From NCBI GenBank assembly GCA_945859605.1, contig OX243817.1, positions 29,955,254 through 30,019,253 of the forward strand: DNA of 64,000 nt, read 5' to 3'. The DNA comes from Lumbricus rubellus (taxonomy: Eukaryota; Annelida; Clitellata; Crassiclitellata; Lumbricidae). Below, one piece after another: positions 49,201 to 62,200 of the stretch. A program made the position numbers and the translations under genes. Positions within the stretch are counted from its first letter, which is position 1, and every line of letters begins with the position of its first letter. Under the pieces are notes generated by a model. The model saw only the letters and a list, made by a program, of their open reading frames with translations, had not been told where the DNA came from and searched no databases.

Positions 49201-52200
49201 AAGCTCCACCCCACCCCATACACCTCAACCCGCCACACCCCACCCCTCCGCCACACCTCCACCCCGCCTTCACCACACCTTCAACCTTCACCCCAAACTC
49301 CCACCCTGTCCACCCACGCAGTTCACCCGCCCCACCCTACCCCCTCCACGCTCCACACCGCCACCTCACCTCCACCCCCAAAGCCACATCCCGTACACCC
49401 CACTCCCTCCACCCGCCCCCACCTCTCCATTCGCCTCCATCCCACCCCTCCACCCCACCTCTCACCACACCCCCACCTCCACACCAAACCCCCACCCCAC
49501 CCCGTTCAACCGCCCCACTCTATCTCCTCCACCCCACCCTCACACTACCCTCCATCCCGCCCCACCCCAATCCCGCCCATCCCAACCCACCCCTCCACCA
49601 ACCCCACCCCATCTTCGCCCCCACCCCACCCCCCTTCAACCTCCAACGGTACACCCGGTGAAATTAAATTTTTTGGAGAGAAAAAAATCCCTCCCACCCC
49701 CACCCCCAAACCCAAACTCACCCACCCGACCGACAACACCCCACCACACTCCGACCTAAGCACCTGTACACCACTCGTGAAATTTGGGTTTTCATAAACT
49801 CCTTTCGCCAATTATATAATGACCACGCAAGCGTTTTAAAAGGTGTTTAATAAACTGCCGTCTTCGCCTCCCCCATCGCGACCCCAGTGGTGGGGGAGAT
49901 TCGCCATCCACCCAACTGGGTGGTTTCGATGGCCCTCTGTCTAGGTGCAAAGTTTGAAATCAATACCTGAAGTTTATGGAAAAAATTTGGGGGATTTCGC
50001 CCCCCATTTTTGCCCCCATAGTGGGGGAGATTCGAAAACCCCCCAACTTTGCGTCTCATGCCCAGACGGACACATTAGTGAAGATTTGGAGTGAAAAGCT
50101 CGAAAACTGTGGAAATGCATTCCGGTCAAACAGACAGACACACACACACACATAGTTTCTTCTTTATTATTATAGATATATATTACATACATACATACAT
50201 ATACACATACAAACATACACACATACATACATACATGCATACATACAAACTTCAATAGAATTATATACAAGAAAAATGTTAAAGTGATTATGTTGTACCA
50301 AATATTTAATGCAATTTAATTCGGATCTGGAGGGGCTGGCGCAAAAAATAATTCGGATCGGTAAAGGTTAATAAATTTTTTACAAAAATATTTGAGTCGC
50401 GGCCGTAAAAATGGGTCGGTCGGGTTACCAAAAACACAACAATTTTTTTACGCCTAAGAAATTTAACAGCAAACAACTTTACAGCTTTTCATAGCAGTAG
50501 TCAACTCTGCCACTACACGTACTCAGGGAGTGCCAGTCCCAAGTCCAGAAAAGGAGGAGTGCAATGTAAATGACCCTGATCGCCAAAAGATGTCGTTAAA
50601 CATTGGACATTCATAGAAGTCTTTACAGATATCACTGCTATTCCATCAACTGAAACCCTCTCCGCTAGTGGAGTTGCTCATACCCAATAGCGACATCCAC
50701 CAGAGATCATCATTCTTAGTGTGCCTATCCACTTTAGACTGCCTTTCAACCTTTTCAGATGACCACTTTGAACTGTCTGGATAATAGTGTGTGTGTGTGT
50801 GCGTGTGTGTGTGTGTGTTGGTGCACCATTCATCTAAGTACCGGACCTTATTGTACCAGTGCTAATGAAGTTAAGTGACCGGATAAGATAAACTGTTAGC
50901 ATAATAATCTTAATTAGCATTTGGCTGATATTTATTTAGTTCATTAGTCTGTCTCTTTATGATCAGCTTTATCTCTTGTTTTCACTTTTCAACCTGCTTC
51001 CCATCAAGCTCATTATCCTCTCTGGTACTCTAATAATTCTCCAACCATTCAGTCTTGATTCACCTTCGTTGGCCTGTAATTAGCTTCATCCTCCCTCTCT
51101 CCTACCCTCATTTTCCCTTTATCATACTATCATTTGCAGCTCTGCCTCTATCTCCTTTCTGTTAACATCAATTCAATCGAAATTTTTTCACCCTACTCTC
51201 TAAGATTCAATCTACCACCACATAATTACCATCATAGTCTATGTATTTATCTTATTGTTATTACCATCATAGTCTATGTATTTATCTTATTGTTATTACC
51301 ATCATAGTCTATGTATTTATCTTATTGTTATTACCATCATAGTCTATGTATTTATCTTATTGTTATTACCATCATAGTCTATGTATTTATCTTATTGTCA
51401 TCTTCTCTTCAGCCTTCTCAAACTAAGAATCAACATATCCAATCCAGTTTTCTGTCCCTCCATTACCACATCTCTTTCCCGACCTTCCTGCCCTTCGGCA
51501 TATGGATATTAAGCGTTAACCCTTTACAGGTTCATTTTTAAATTTTAAGCCCGTTTTCAGCGGATATTCTCGGAGCAAATGGGTAAAAGATTAAGTCTTT
51601 TGGAATTTGGATGTGAAGCGTTAAATCTTGACCTTTGATAAGCATATAAAGTAAACTGACCAGAAGGAGATGGACGGATGTTCCTTGAGTGTTCCAACTG
51701 GAAGTAGTGGCAATGCCTTCAATTCATTTCGAGTTGTTGCATCACTATCAACAACATAACACAACATTTGTGCAACATGTACGGTAGCTGCTATAGCCAG
51801 CTCCAGTCTTAACGTCAAAGGCAACAAAAGTAACAACATTGGTCAAAGCTGGCGAACTGCTACACACACAATACAAAATTTAAGAGTACAACAAGTTGTA
51901 AATTGGCACTTCAGAAGCATTTGTCTCGGATGCACAACACATCCATGAGTTGGCATTGTGAGAGGTGATATAGAAATTTTATAGATCGACAATACAATAC
52001 AATACAGTGGCACAATAAACAGTAAGCTGTTATCAGACCAAGAAAATTATGATGTATTATACCTGGGTAACGATTTCTCATTAATAACAACTCAAACAAT
52101 GAATAATAAATGTCGCATAACGCAGTCAATTATAGCGCTCACATTTGTTTCATCTGCAGGTTGCATAACCAGAAATCCTTATCTTTTAACAGTACTGAAA

Positions 52201-55200
52201 AATAAATTATAGTAGCATGCAAAAGAACAGTGCAAAACAGTTAACACAGGCCCATGTCTCTATGTGAAATTTTACATAGATCTCTTTCCTCCCCCCCCCC
52301 ATTATATTTCCTTGTTAACAGCTTTATTGACCTGATGTGTATAAAGCAACCTGATGATCACTGCAAAAAAATTTCTTTAAATAATTAAACAATTCCTTTC
52401 TCGCTCTGCTGCAGGTTGTCATGCAAGGGCTCAGCGCCAAACAGCCAATGTTGCTAATCATCAATTGGGATTCACACAAACAAACTGCAATTTCTGACTA
52501 TGGTCTCGTTTGAAGTAACCATTGATCGACTGTGTATTACGTGGCACAATAGAAGTCATTAGATCAGATAAAGACTCAATTAGCACCTTAGAAGGCATTT
52601 GTTCATTAATTACGATGGGGGGGGGGGGGAGTCCATGGTAACATCACTGGTGCAAAGAGCAGAATATCCAAGTAGAAAGGAGGATCGATTTCCGCTACCC
52701 TCCCAAATGTTCACTCCGAATATCATTCGCAATCTGGCAATAGTAAAGTGAGTAGTAGAATGCGATGAGCGCCTTGCGTGGCTGCCATATACAGTTAAAC
52801 ATGCGACACCTGCCATAAATCGGGATCATCATGATTGTAATCGTACTTCATTTGTTGGTTTCAAATAATACAGAATAATTAATATCATTGTTCTGACTTA
52901 ACAAAGACAATGGTGATGCACTGTCATTTCACTCACTCTGCATAGTCACTGTGTGCTTCTTGTAAGACGTAAGCCGCCAAGTCAAACACCGTCGAACTGT
53001 CGCACTTGAGTCTTTCCTGTGAAATCAGGACAAAAAGTTAAGACTTACAGAGAAGTACCAGACAAAAGCGTGCACAGAAAGTCAAACACAACAGGGAAGA
53101 CGCTGGAAAATTTCATGCTGCTGTAGAGAAAATTAAAGTCTTAGCCATGCATACTAATTGGCAATCGGGTAGATTATTGTGAGATCTCAAAACAGCATGC
53201 CCTTAGTGTTAGTTCTACTGTCATGTCAAAAGCAAAACATACTCACTCAGGGCTCAAATATCAAGTGTAAAGTTTCCTTATATTTATTCCACAATCATGA
53301 GCATTCGGAGTTCTGTCTACCAGATGCTAACAACAACTCTTTATTAACTTTTTCTATGAACATGCCCAACAAATCTTCCACAGTTTTGGCCAAAAACTAA
53401 TTACTTTTGATATTCTAAACTGACCTAAAATCTCGTAAATATTTTAAATACACTGTGCAACAATCTTGGTACTTGACTGGATATCAACAGCAGAAAATAT
53501 GCGAACCATTCGTTAAACTACACCATGCACCAAATATTCATTATTTTTCTCTGTATGTCCATGTGTGCAAATTGTCTGTCTGTTTATATGGACATCATAG
53601 AAAAACTCAAACAAAAAAACAGACATGTAATACACAGAAACAGAAAGACACAGATTGAGACAGGCATACACAGGAAGACGTAGAGCAAGTAAGAAGAATG
53701 CAGAGAGACTTCTAAAACAATTCCTTTTAGACAATGGAAAGAGCTCAGCTACCTGTGCAATGGATTGTCTGGCATTCAGGTAGAACAATTCAATTGTAAC
53801 TGGATCCTTCAGCTGACAAATCGATTCAACGTACAACCTAAACCAGAAGATACATGTACGTTTTAAGAGCATTTAAAACAATAGTCTGAAGAAGACAATT
53901 CAAATTTAATTAACTGAACTAATTGTGCAGAGGGATCTTTACTAAGATTCTTTAGTGCACATAACCTGCATGGGGAACTCAAATAACTGAAAAATAATGG
54001 AGTTCTAATAAGAATTTAAATCCTATATGTAGTACTTCTTATCATCTGATTTCCAAGTTAAATAACTCATACAAGGCCAACAAAAAATGTAACCCCAAGA
54101 CATAAATGACAAATGTCAACAGAAGACATACAAACTTATTAAAAAGATGACTGCCAGTTGTTTTTCTTATCAAAGTATTCAAGAGTTGTACCACTCACAT
54201 GAACGTACATTACTGCAGGCAATAAACGGTCTAATATGAACTGTACAGTACAGTGTACACCATGAGAAATTTATTACATTTCATCTGCTCTTCAAGTACT
54301 GTCTGTATAGCAGTTCACTGAAAGTCTACCCAACGAAAACTGAATTCGTTAGAACAACTAGACAAACACTGTCTGATAGTTCTCAGTAATTGTAAGCTCC
54401 ATCTGTAATTTTTAAGTCAAATGGTACCCACAGATGCTGGCACCTGTCTTTTTAAGTTTAGAGAGCTCTGCATTTTATTACCAAAACATCATCCATCAAA
54501 AGTTCATATCAGTTCAACTGCCAATCCAAATCTACAAGTCTAATTAATGATCTATTCGTCACATTCAATAAAATTCTCAATTCAGACGTGCTCGAAAGTA
54601 CCCTGTGGCTCATATTTTGAAAAGTAACCGACACTGCAACTGTGCGACATTAGAACGTTGATTGAAATAATAATTGTATCATAGGGGCCTGATTAGCATA
54701 AGCTTCTTGCTTTTTTCCCCGGGCTTCCTCCTATTGCCCAGTGATTTTATGTTCCTGTTGTACTAAACTTATTTTACTTTTGGTGCAATAAAGAACAATA
54801 ATAATAACTACAATACCTCTCTAATATTACCAACTTATTCACTAAATGAGTAGGTAGCCTGAGGCACACTGCGTTGGCAACTTCCACTATCTGGCTGGGT
54901 CAAAATAAAAACATATTCCACGGCCATTAACACATTCATAACAACCAAACTCAAACTATCGTGTTCCCATCATGCTTCCAGAATCTTCCACTGTCCCAGA
55001 TTGCAAGTTCACTTATCAGTCAGCAACCATTTCCGACCAATTAAAACCACAGGCAACAAAACTGTCAACAGCTGACGGAAGTTTTCTACTCTTCTAGCTA
55101 CATGTTTAACTGTGCCAGCATCCAATTCAGCATATACTGAGACCAGAGAGTGGTCAATGGATGATAGCAACAAACTTCAAAAGGTATCATAAGAAACATA

Positions 55201-56193
55201 AGTTCCAGTAGCATTAACACTTTGACTACAAGAGTGCACTAAAGGCAACTGGAACCAATGTGGCTCGTCATAAAAGGGTTAAGCTGCTGACAGCTGCTAC
55301 TGGCAACTCTACATCAGTGGAAAATGCTGACAGATGCTGGAGATTTCGGCAGCAGCAGCAGCTTTCAAATCCAACAGAACGAAAAGCAGCTTACAGCCAC
55401 CTGGAGCAAAATCTACGGCCCAGTTAAGAAGCCCAGGTGCCAATTAAGACCAACATAGTAGTCAGCAGTGGCACAAAAGCTAATGAAGCCACTTACAAGG
55501 AAGGTTAGACACTACATCACAGAGAAGAAGTGGTTTTGAGCCTTATGACAATGGGTATTGTACAAAAAGAATTATATCCTACCTAACTTGGAAATAGAGA
55601 AGAATTGGTTTCTGATTCTTTGGAAGGTCGTGATCCAACACCCGTCTGTCTAATGTCAACCACTGGTAGTGACCACTGTTAAACAAATCGAACAGAACAA
55701 TTTAGCCAACAAATTATCAATCACCAGATCATCAGAAACATCACCAATAGGAATAGGAGACATTAAATAACGATGACAAAGTAGAAATAAATGGACGATT
55801 GCGATAATACAAATGATAACAAAGTAACAATTGTAATAATAATAAAGATGGTGACAAAGTGACAACAACTCTGGACAATGAAAATATGATGTATGCTTGT
55901 CTTTGACTCAGCGCTATCAAGAATACAATCTTTGCACATTCTTTTACAAATTATAGTGTTCCCTCAGGACAGTTCTAAGCAAAATGACATTTAAGCTATT
56001 GTATCTACTATTTGCCACAAAACAGTACTGTCATGGATATTCCATACACGCACCTTCTGTCACACTAAAACCACTGCTAACGTATTTACATACATCGTCA
56101 AATGTTGTTCGCATATACTGTGTTTCGGTTTCTTCATGTGAAAACAAAAATAACTTCCTCAATCTTGTGGTGCAACTGACCCATCATCATCAC

Positions 56194-56246
<53 letters not shown>

Positions 56247-59200
56247 GATGTCATCATCCTATTTTGCAATATTAGAAGAGAGGTAGTCAAGGAATATATT
56301 TAGGAAACTGACAAACTTACGCATCTTCCTTGTAGGACAGACCAAAATACTCCTTATCTCTGAGCATGAGATGAGAAGCCGTCATCTCCATTAACTCGGA
56401 TGCGAACAGTTTCGGCTGAAAATACACAACATAAACAAACCGAAACGTCATGAAGACAGTTAATTTTTCCTCTTATGCTAATAGGTGGTGCTATGAACTT
56501 TCATTTCCATTCAATAGTATCATGAGACTACGATTAAAAGAGAATACTCCAAAACGGGTACACTCACAGTTTTTTTATGCTCAATTGCCAAAACAAAGAA
56601 ATAAATGGCATGTTTCTGATGGCTAAATTTTGAAGACATCCTTTCATTACAATAAATAATGGGCAATTCAAACTGTGCTTTTATGAGGAACAAGAGAGGC
56701 AAAACACTTGTTTAGAAGCACACACAATTTTGAACTACCTAGGACCAATTCATGAAAAAAATTATCATATATCAAAATGCATGCATGTAAAAGCAAAAAT
56801 GTGCCATCTTCATTTCAAATGCAGCTAATAAATTTATTACAATAAATAATGGGCAACTCAACCTGTGCTTTTATGAAGAACAAAAGATGCAAAATACTTG
56901 TTCAGAAACACACATAAATTTTCTACTCCAAAACAAATTATGAAAAAATTATCATATACCAAGATATGCATATAAAAGCAACAGCAACAAATGTGCCATC
57001 TTCATTTCAAATGCAGCTAATAAATTTGTCAGCCACAGGAGAGGAGGATTAATTAAGAGAAGGCAGGAGAAAAACTGTATGTACAAGTTTCTTGCTGGTC
57101 ATCCATCACATATCTTTTGAGCTGGGCTGTCTTTTATATCCACCCACCTGCCCAGCTGGAAACCAACACTCCCATCTAGATATCCTGCAAACTAGGTCAA
57201 GTGCTTTTCTGAGGCTTCTGCATGGATGCTTCATTGCATGAAAATGTATTGACTTCATTCCAGTATAGGATAGCCTGGTATATATAATATAATTCCAGTC
57301 TCCAGCAGCATTTGCTGGACACCACATGTGGTCAGTTGGCTGGTCAGCTTCAGGGCTTTGCTGCTGGCCACAGTGTAGACTAAATAAAGCAGCATGCAGT
57401 TGTTTAATATACAGGGGCCAATGAAGAAGAACACACCCAGAATACCATTAGCCCGGTGCCTGGGGTGTGGAGACTGATATGACATCTGGGATGGGCCGTT
57501 AAGAAACACCAGAGGATCTTTAATTAACAGAATGTAAAGATCATTACACTCATGCAGTGGGGGAGTCTGGACAGAATGACTGTCCAGAGAAGATCATTAA
57601 TGGTTTAATATTAGTCTACAATGGGAAGTAAAGTCTGAGTCTTGAAGAATAGAGCAGGCTAGGTTGTGTCACAGGCCTTAGAACCAAAGCTTCCAATGAA
57701 ATGGTACCCATGCTGATGCTTCAAAGCATTTTGCAACACAGGCTGATTTATGCTTTAAACCACTATAGTGCCACATGCTGATGCTCAAAACCATTCTTGT
57801 GCCATATGTTGATGCTCAAAACCATTCTTGTGCCATATGTTGACCCTCAAAACCATTCTTGTGATATATGTTGATGCTCAAAACCATTCTTGTGCCAAAT
57901 GTTGATGCTCAAAACCATTCTTGTGCCATATGTTGATGCTCAAAACCATTCTTGTGCCATATGTTGACCCTCAAAACCATTCTTGTGATATATGTTGATG
58001 CTCAAAACCATTCTTGTGCCAAATGTTGATGCTCAAAACCATTCTTGTGATATATGTTGATGCTCAAAACCATTCTTGTGCCAAATGTTGATGCTCAAAA
58101 CCATTCTTGTGCCATATGTTGATGCTCAAAACCATTCTTGTGCCATATGTTGACCCTCAAAACCATTCTTGTGATATATGTTGATGCTCAAAACCATTCT
58201 TGTGCCAAATGTTGATGCTCAAAACCATTCTTGTGATATATGTTGATGCTCAAAACCATTCTTGTGCCATATGTTGACCCTCAAAACCATTCTTGTGATA
58301 TATGTTGACCCTCAAAACCATTCTTGTGCTATATGCTGATGCTCAAAACCATTCTTGTGCCACATGCTGACCCTCAAAACCATTCTTGTGCCACATGCTG
58401 ACCCTCAAAACCATTCTTGTGCTATATGCTGATGCTCAAAACCATTCTTGTGCTATATGCTGATGCTCAAAACCATTCACGTGCCAAATCAGTTGCATTT
58501 CCAAATAATTTCAATTTATGATTCTAACTGTACACAGTGTCTAATGGACAAAGTATCACACATTACATTTATTTATTACGAGGATTTTATATGTACAGTT
58601 ACCTTCAAGATGTAAGAAGCTGGTATTTGAATAAATATTATTTAATAAGGCCTAAAAAAATTGTTGTGTTTCCGGTAACAGAGCTAAAAAAAATTGGGTA
58701 GGTAGGTCGGAAAATATTTTTATTTTGGTAAAATATTTTTATGCAGTGACTATCCAAAAAAGTATACCACACTAGTCTTTTTTGCACAAAGGTACACGCT
58801 GCAACAAAGTACATGTTCTATGCAAGTATAAACTGCCTATTTCCCGACTGTCTGCACCTAAAACTGCTCTAGAAAACAGTCCTATTAATTTCATTTTGTT
58901 GACGTCTTTTTTGTTATGTCAATTTTGTTATAATTTTTTTTATAATAACTTTTTAAACAAAATTATTTGAGTCGCGGCAATAAAAGAGGGTCGGTCGGGT
59001 TACCGGAAACACAACATTTTTTTTAGGCCTTACAAACAATTTAGCCTAATGGCAAGAGTAGGACATTAAATCCTAGAAAAGATTGCTCTCTGATAATGCT
59101 CAGTTTCCTAAACGACATAGAAGGTGTTGAACAAATGTTTAAACACATCCATACAAGTAATGTATGCATGTCTACAAATGGTACACGCACATATACACAG

Positions 59201-62200
59201 ATCTATACACACATATCAGGAACATACAAACACAAACTAACAAGTATATACAAGGCTTGTGCAATCTGGCAATTTCTAGCTAAACCATGGGCAGTTCGAC
59301 TTATTCAGATGATCTATAAGGACACTCTTTGTCTACTCATTAGGTCATTTACTTAATCAGCAACTTCTTCAGAGAGGATTCTAACAATCAATTGACCTCC
59401 TCTGAGCCATAGAAAAGCCATTGTCCTTAAGCTGACCTCATTCCTGGTGTTGGTCCTTACAAAAGCCTAGAAGTGTTGCAATGTTTGTACTGCATGAGTC
59501 ATTTCAAGATTTCTTTTATTATCTCATATCAGCATTTACAAACATCTACGAACTTTAAATATATAAAGTTCTACTTCCCCTACCACTGACATCAGGTACG
59601 ACCTAGAAGTAGAAGATCAGTTGCTTATACACTAGCACCAAAAGGCAGCCATGTGTACTATGAAGTATTAGTGACTTAATATTTCTTAGCCTTGACAGAC
59701 GATGGCAGGAGGCCAGTCCCCCATTACCCCCAATACCTTCCCTTCCAACAGTCAACGTTTAATGTAACAGCCTTCAACCAGAGACTGATCTTTGCTCACA
59801 CTAACATCCTCAAATTCTCTTTTAATAAGATAATTGGTTTTACTTTTTGTAACAATCTTCCTACGGATATCCATAGCACAACGCATCTCCTCCTCTTTGA
59901 AAAGTTTTTACATGTTTACTTACTCACTTTAAACACATCACTTCTCCTTATATTTTGCTGGTTTATTTTTTTAAAACCCAATATTGGACATGTTGTGTTA
60001 TTTCGGTTAAAACTTTAATTACTCTCGCTGCAGATGATTATGTTACCAAAACTTCCACAGTTTATGACAGCATTGCAACATCGGTGGCCCTGTTTAGCGG
60101 GACTCTGGTCCCTTTAGGTACTCCGTTTGTATCCCAACTTAGCACTGATTTGATGTAATTTTGTTGTTTTTTGGGAGCAATAAAAAACCCTATCTTACAA
60201 GGTATGTTACCTTATTCACAAAAACCTCAGTAAAACAGAGAGCTGCATGAGGAAATTTCTCTCACACATCCTGCCATTCCAACAGTCAATGTTCAATATA
60301 TTTATTGTTTAGACGTTTATTGCAAGTTCAATTCTGGTTATACAATCATGACAACTAAGTACAGTACAATGCAATGGAAGCCAGTAAAAGCTAGTAGCTT
60401 ATATTATTCTGACCCCCTTTTTATTCATAAAAGCTCAGAATAGAACAGAGCTGCAGTGGAAATTTCTACACACGCCCTGGCATGGATGTGAACCCATAAC
60501 AGTCCAGCAGACTAATCACTAAACCATCTGCACCTAAAATCCTCAAAAGAACATTCGTGCGAGCAGCAACCACGATGAGATGTTCCCATCATCGTAGCAA
60601 CGTAACACATGCCACCAGACAAACGCAAAAGCGCACACATTTTAAAGAACGCATCAGAAGCAGATAACAACCAGCCAGGTCATCATCTTCTTCTAGACAA
60701 GACCGTCTGGCAAAGCTGGACTGGTAGAGTTTACCGCCAGAGGCCAAGGAATACACTCTGTCTGGCAGAAGTCTCTGTTCCAGGGTCAGCCGGCACAAAA
60801 TGGGTGTGTTGCTTCCGGACAACTGACAGCAGGAGCTGGATCTGTTCAGAATAATTTTCCTCTCTCTCTCCATCGTAGGAGTTTCACCACCGATGATTAA
60901 GGTAATCGGTAATCGGAAGCAATCATCCCAGTGATTTTCCTCACTTAATCTAAGGCCTAAAAAAATGTTGTGTTTCCGGTGACAGAGCTGAAAAAAATTG
61001 GGTAGGTAGGTCGGAAAATATTTTTATTTTGGTAAAATATTTTTATGCAGTGACTATCCGAAAAAGTATACCCCACTAGTCTTTTTTGCACGCTGCAACA
61101 AAGTACGTGTTCTAAGCAAGTATAAACTGCCTATTTCCCGACTGTCTGCACCTAAAACTGCTTTAGGAACAGTCCTATTAATTTCATTTTGTTGACGTCT
61201 TTTCTGTTATAAATGTCAATACAAATGCTTTTTTAAAAGTTTCTAAATTTAAAAAAAAAATTATAAAATTGTTTGCTTAAAAAAGAGTGACAAGGACTTA
61301 AAATGCAGTTCAAAAAAAATATTTCGGTCGCGGCCATAAAAATGGGTCGGTCGGGTTACCAGAAACACAAAAGTTTTTTACGCCTGATCTCACCTGCACA
61401 CTTCCACACCAACACAGGACTCAACAGCAACGCAGGATGGCATAATTTAGTGAGACAGACAATTGGTCGAATTTTTTTAAAGAAACATATTGGAAGACAA
61501 TGCAGAGGATGGAAGACAGTGCAGAGGATGGAAGACCGCAGATGCACAGCAAAAGCCTGGCTAAGAGTTATAAACAGGCAGAATGAGTCAGAGAAATCGA
61601 AACTGATTCATGAGATATGAAAGAAAAAAAGCTACAAATCATCAGACAACAATATTAAAGACAGAGTGATAAGGACTTAAAATGCATTAATTGTAAAGTG
61701 TCCTGAAACACGCATACCGGTACATACAACAAAAACATCAAAATCAAAACATACATGCAGGGCTCTTGCAAGCTTAGACATAACGGATGGTAGGACCATG
61801 ACCATGAAATGACCAGAGGCTATATCGCTGTGTAACACAGCATCTTTCTGTCTGTGATACGCAGTTAAAACCTTAGGCATCATCATCTATAGTCCTCAAA
61901 AGCTGTAATGTTCAACCAAGCAAAAACTGCAAAAACATAACATGCAAACTTAGAGATCATCAGAGACCATGTGCTACAGGATAACCCATATAATGACCAC
62001 GCATTCCAGCCTGCTACAGGACATTCATTTGTTCCAGGTTGCTACTGGACAATACATGTAATGACGATGTACCTAGCCTGGTACTGGTTAACACATAACG
62101 ACTATGGGTTAATGGGTTATAGATCTATGGCAGATTGCTAAGTGGACAACATGTAATGACCCCGACAAGCACTTATCATAGCAAGCAAACAGATCACATG

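Larger units (their letters stand above)
48391..50371. mobile_element. TTAA-bounded piggyBac-like element, nested
   Basis: It is bounded by TTAA. Ends CCTTTACCGATCC and GGATCGGTAAAGG are perfect inverted repeats. It sits inside the TAAGGCCT MITE and itself hosts the hairpin-ended element at 48904-50180. After removing that guest, about 700 bp of non-coding sequence remains (tgtccggtatgagcggac and related motifs). Confidence 0.7.
48062..50456. mobile_element. TAAGGCCT-ended MITE, copy 1, interrupted by nested insertions
   Basis: The left end taaggcctaaaaaatgttgt and the right end (accaaaaacacaac...cgccta) pair as inverted repeats. The body is as in the copies at 58646 and 60951. About 2 kb of foreign DNA (48391-50371) splits it, and that insert itself contains another element. 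FRMD4 intron. Confidence 0.75.

Noticed and set aside
48850..49797. 315-codon Pro/Thr/His-rich frame (and two overlapping ones)
   Set aside because: It crosses a C-rich, G-poor low-complexity tract inside a mobile element. It starts in a CATA microsatellite and has no domain or splice context.
57758..58486. CRISPR-like regular repeat
   Set aside because: The repeats are contiguous with no unique spacers, and the DNA is animal.
60589..60873. 94-codon minus-strand frame
   Set aside because: Ends in a TCTC run at its start, has no domain signature, and lies between a SINE relic and a MITE.
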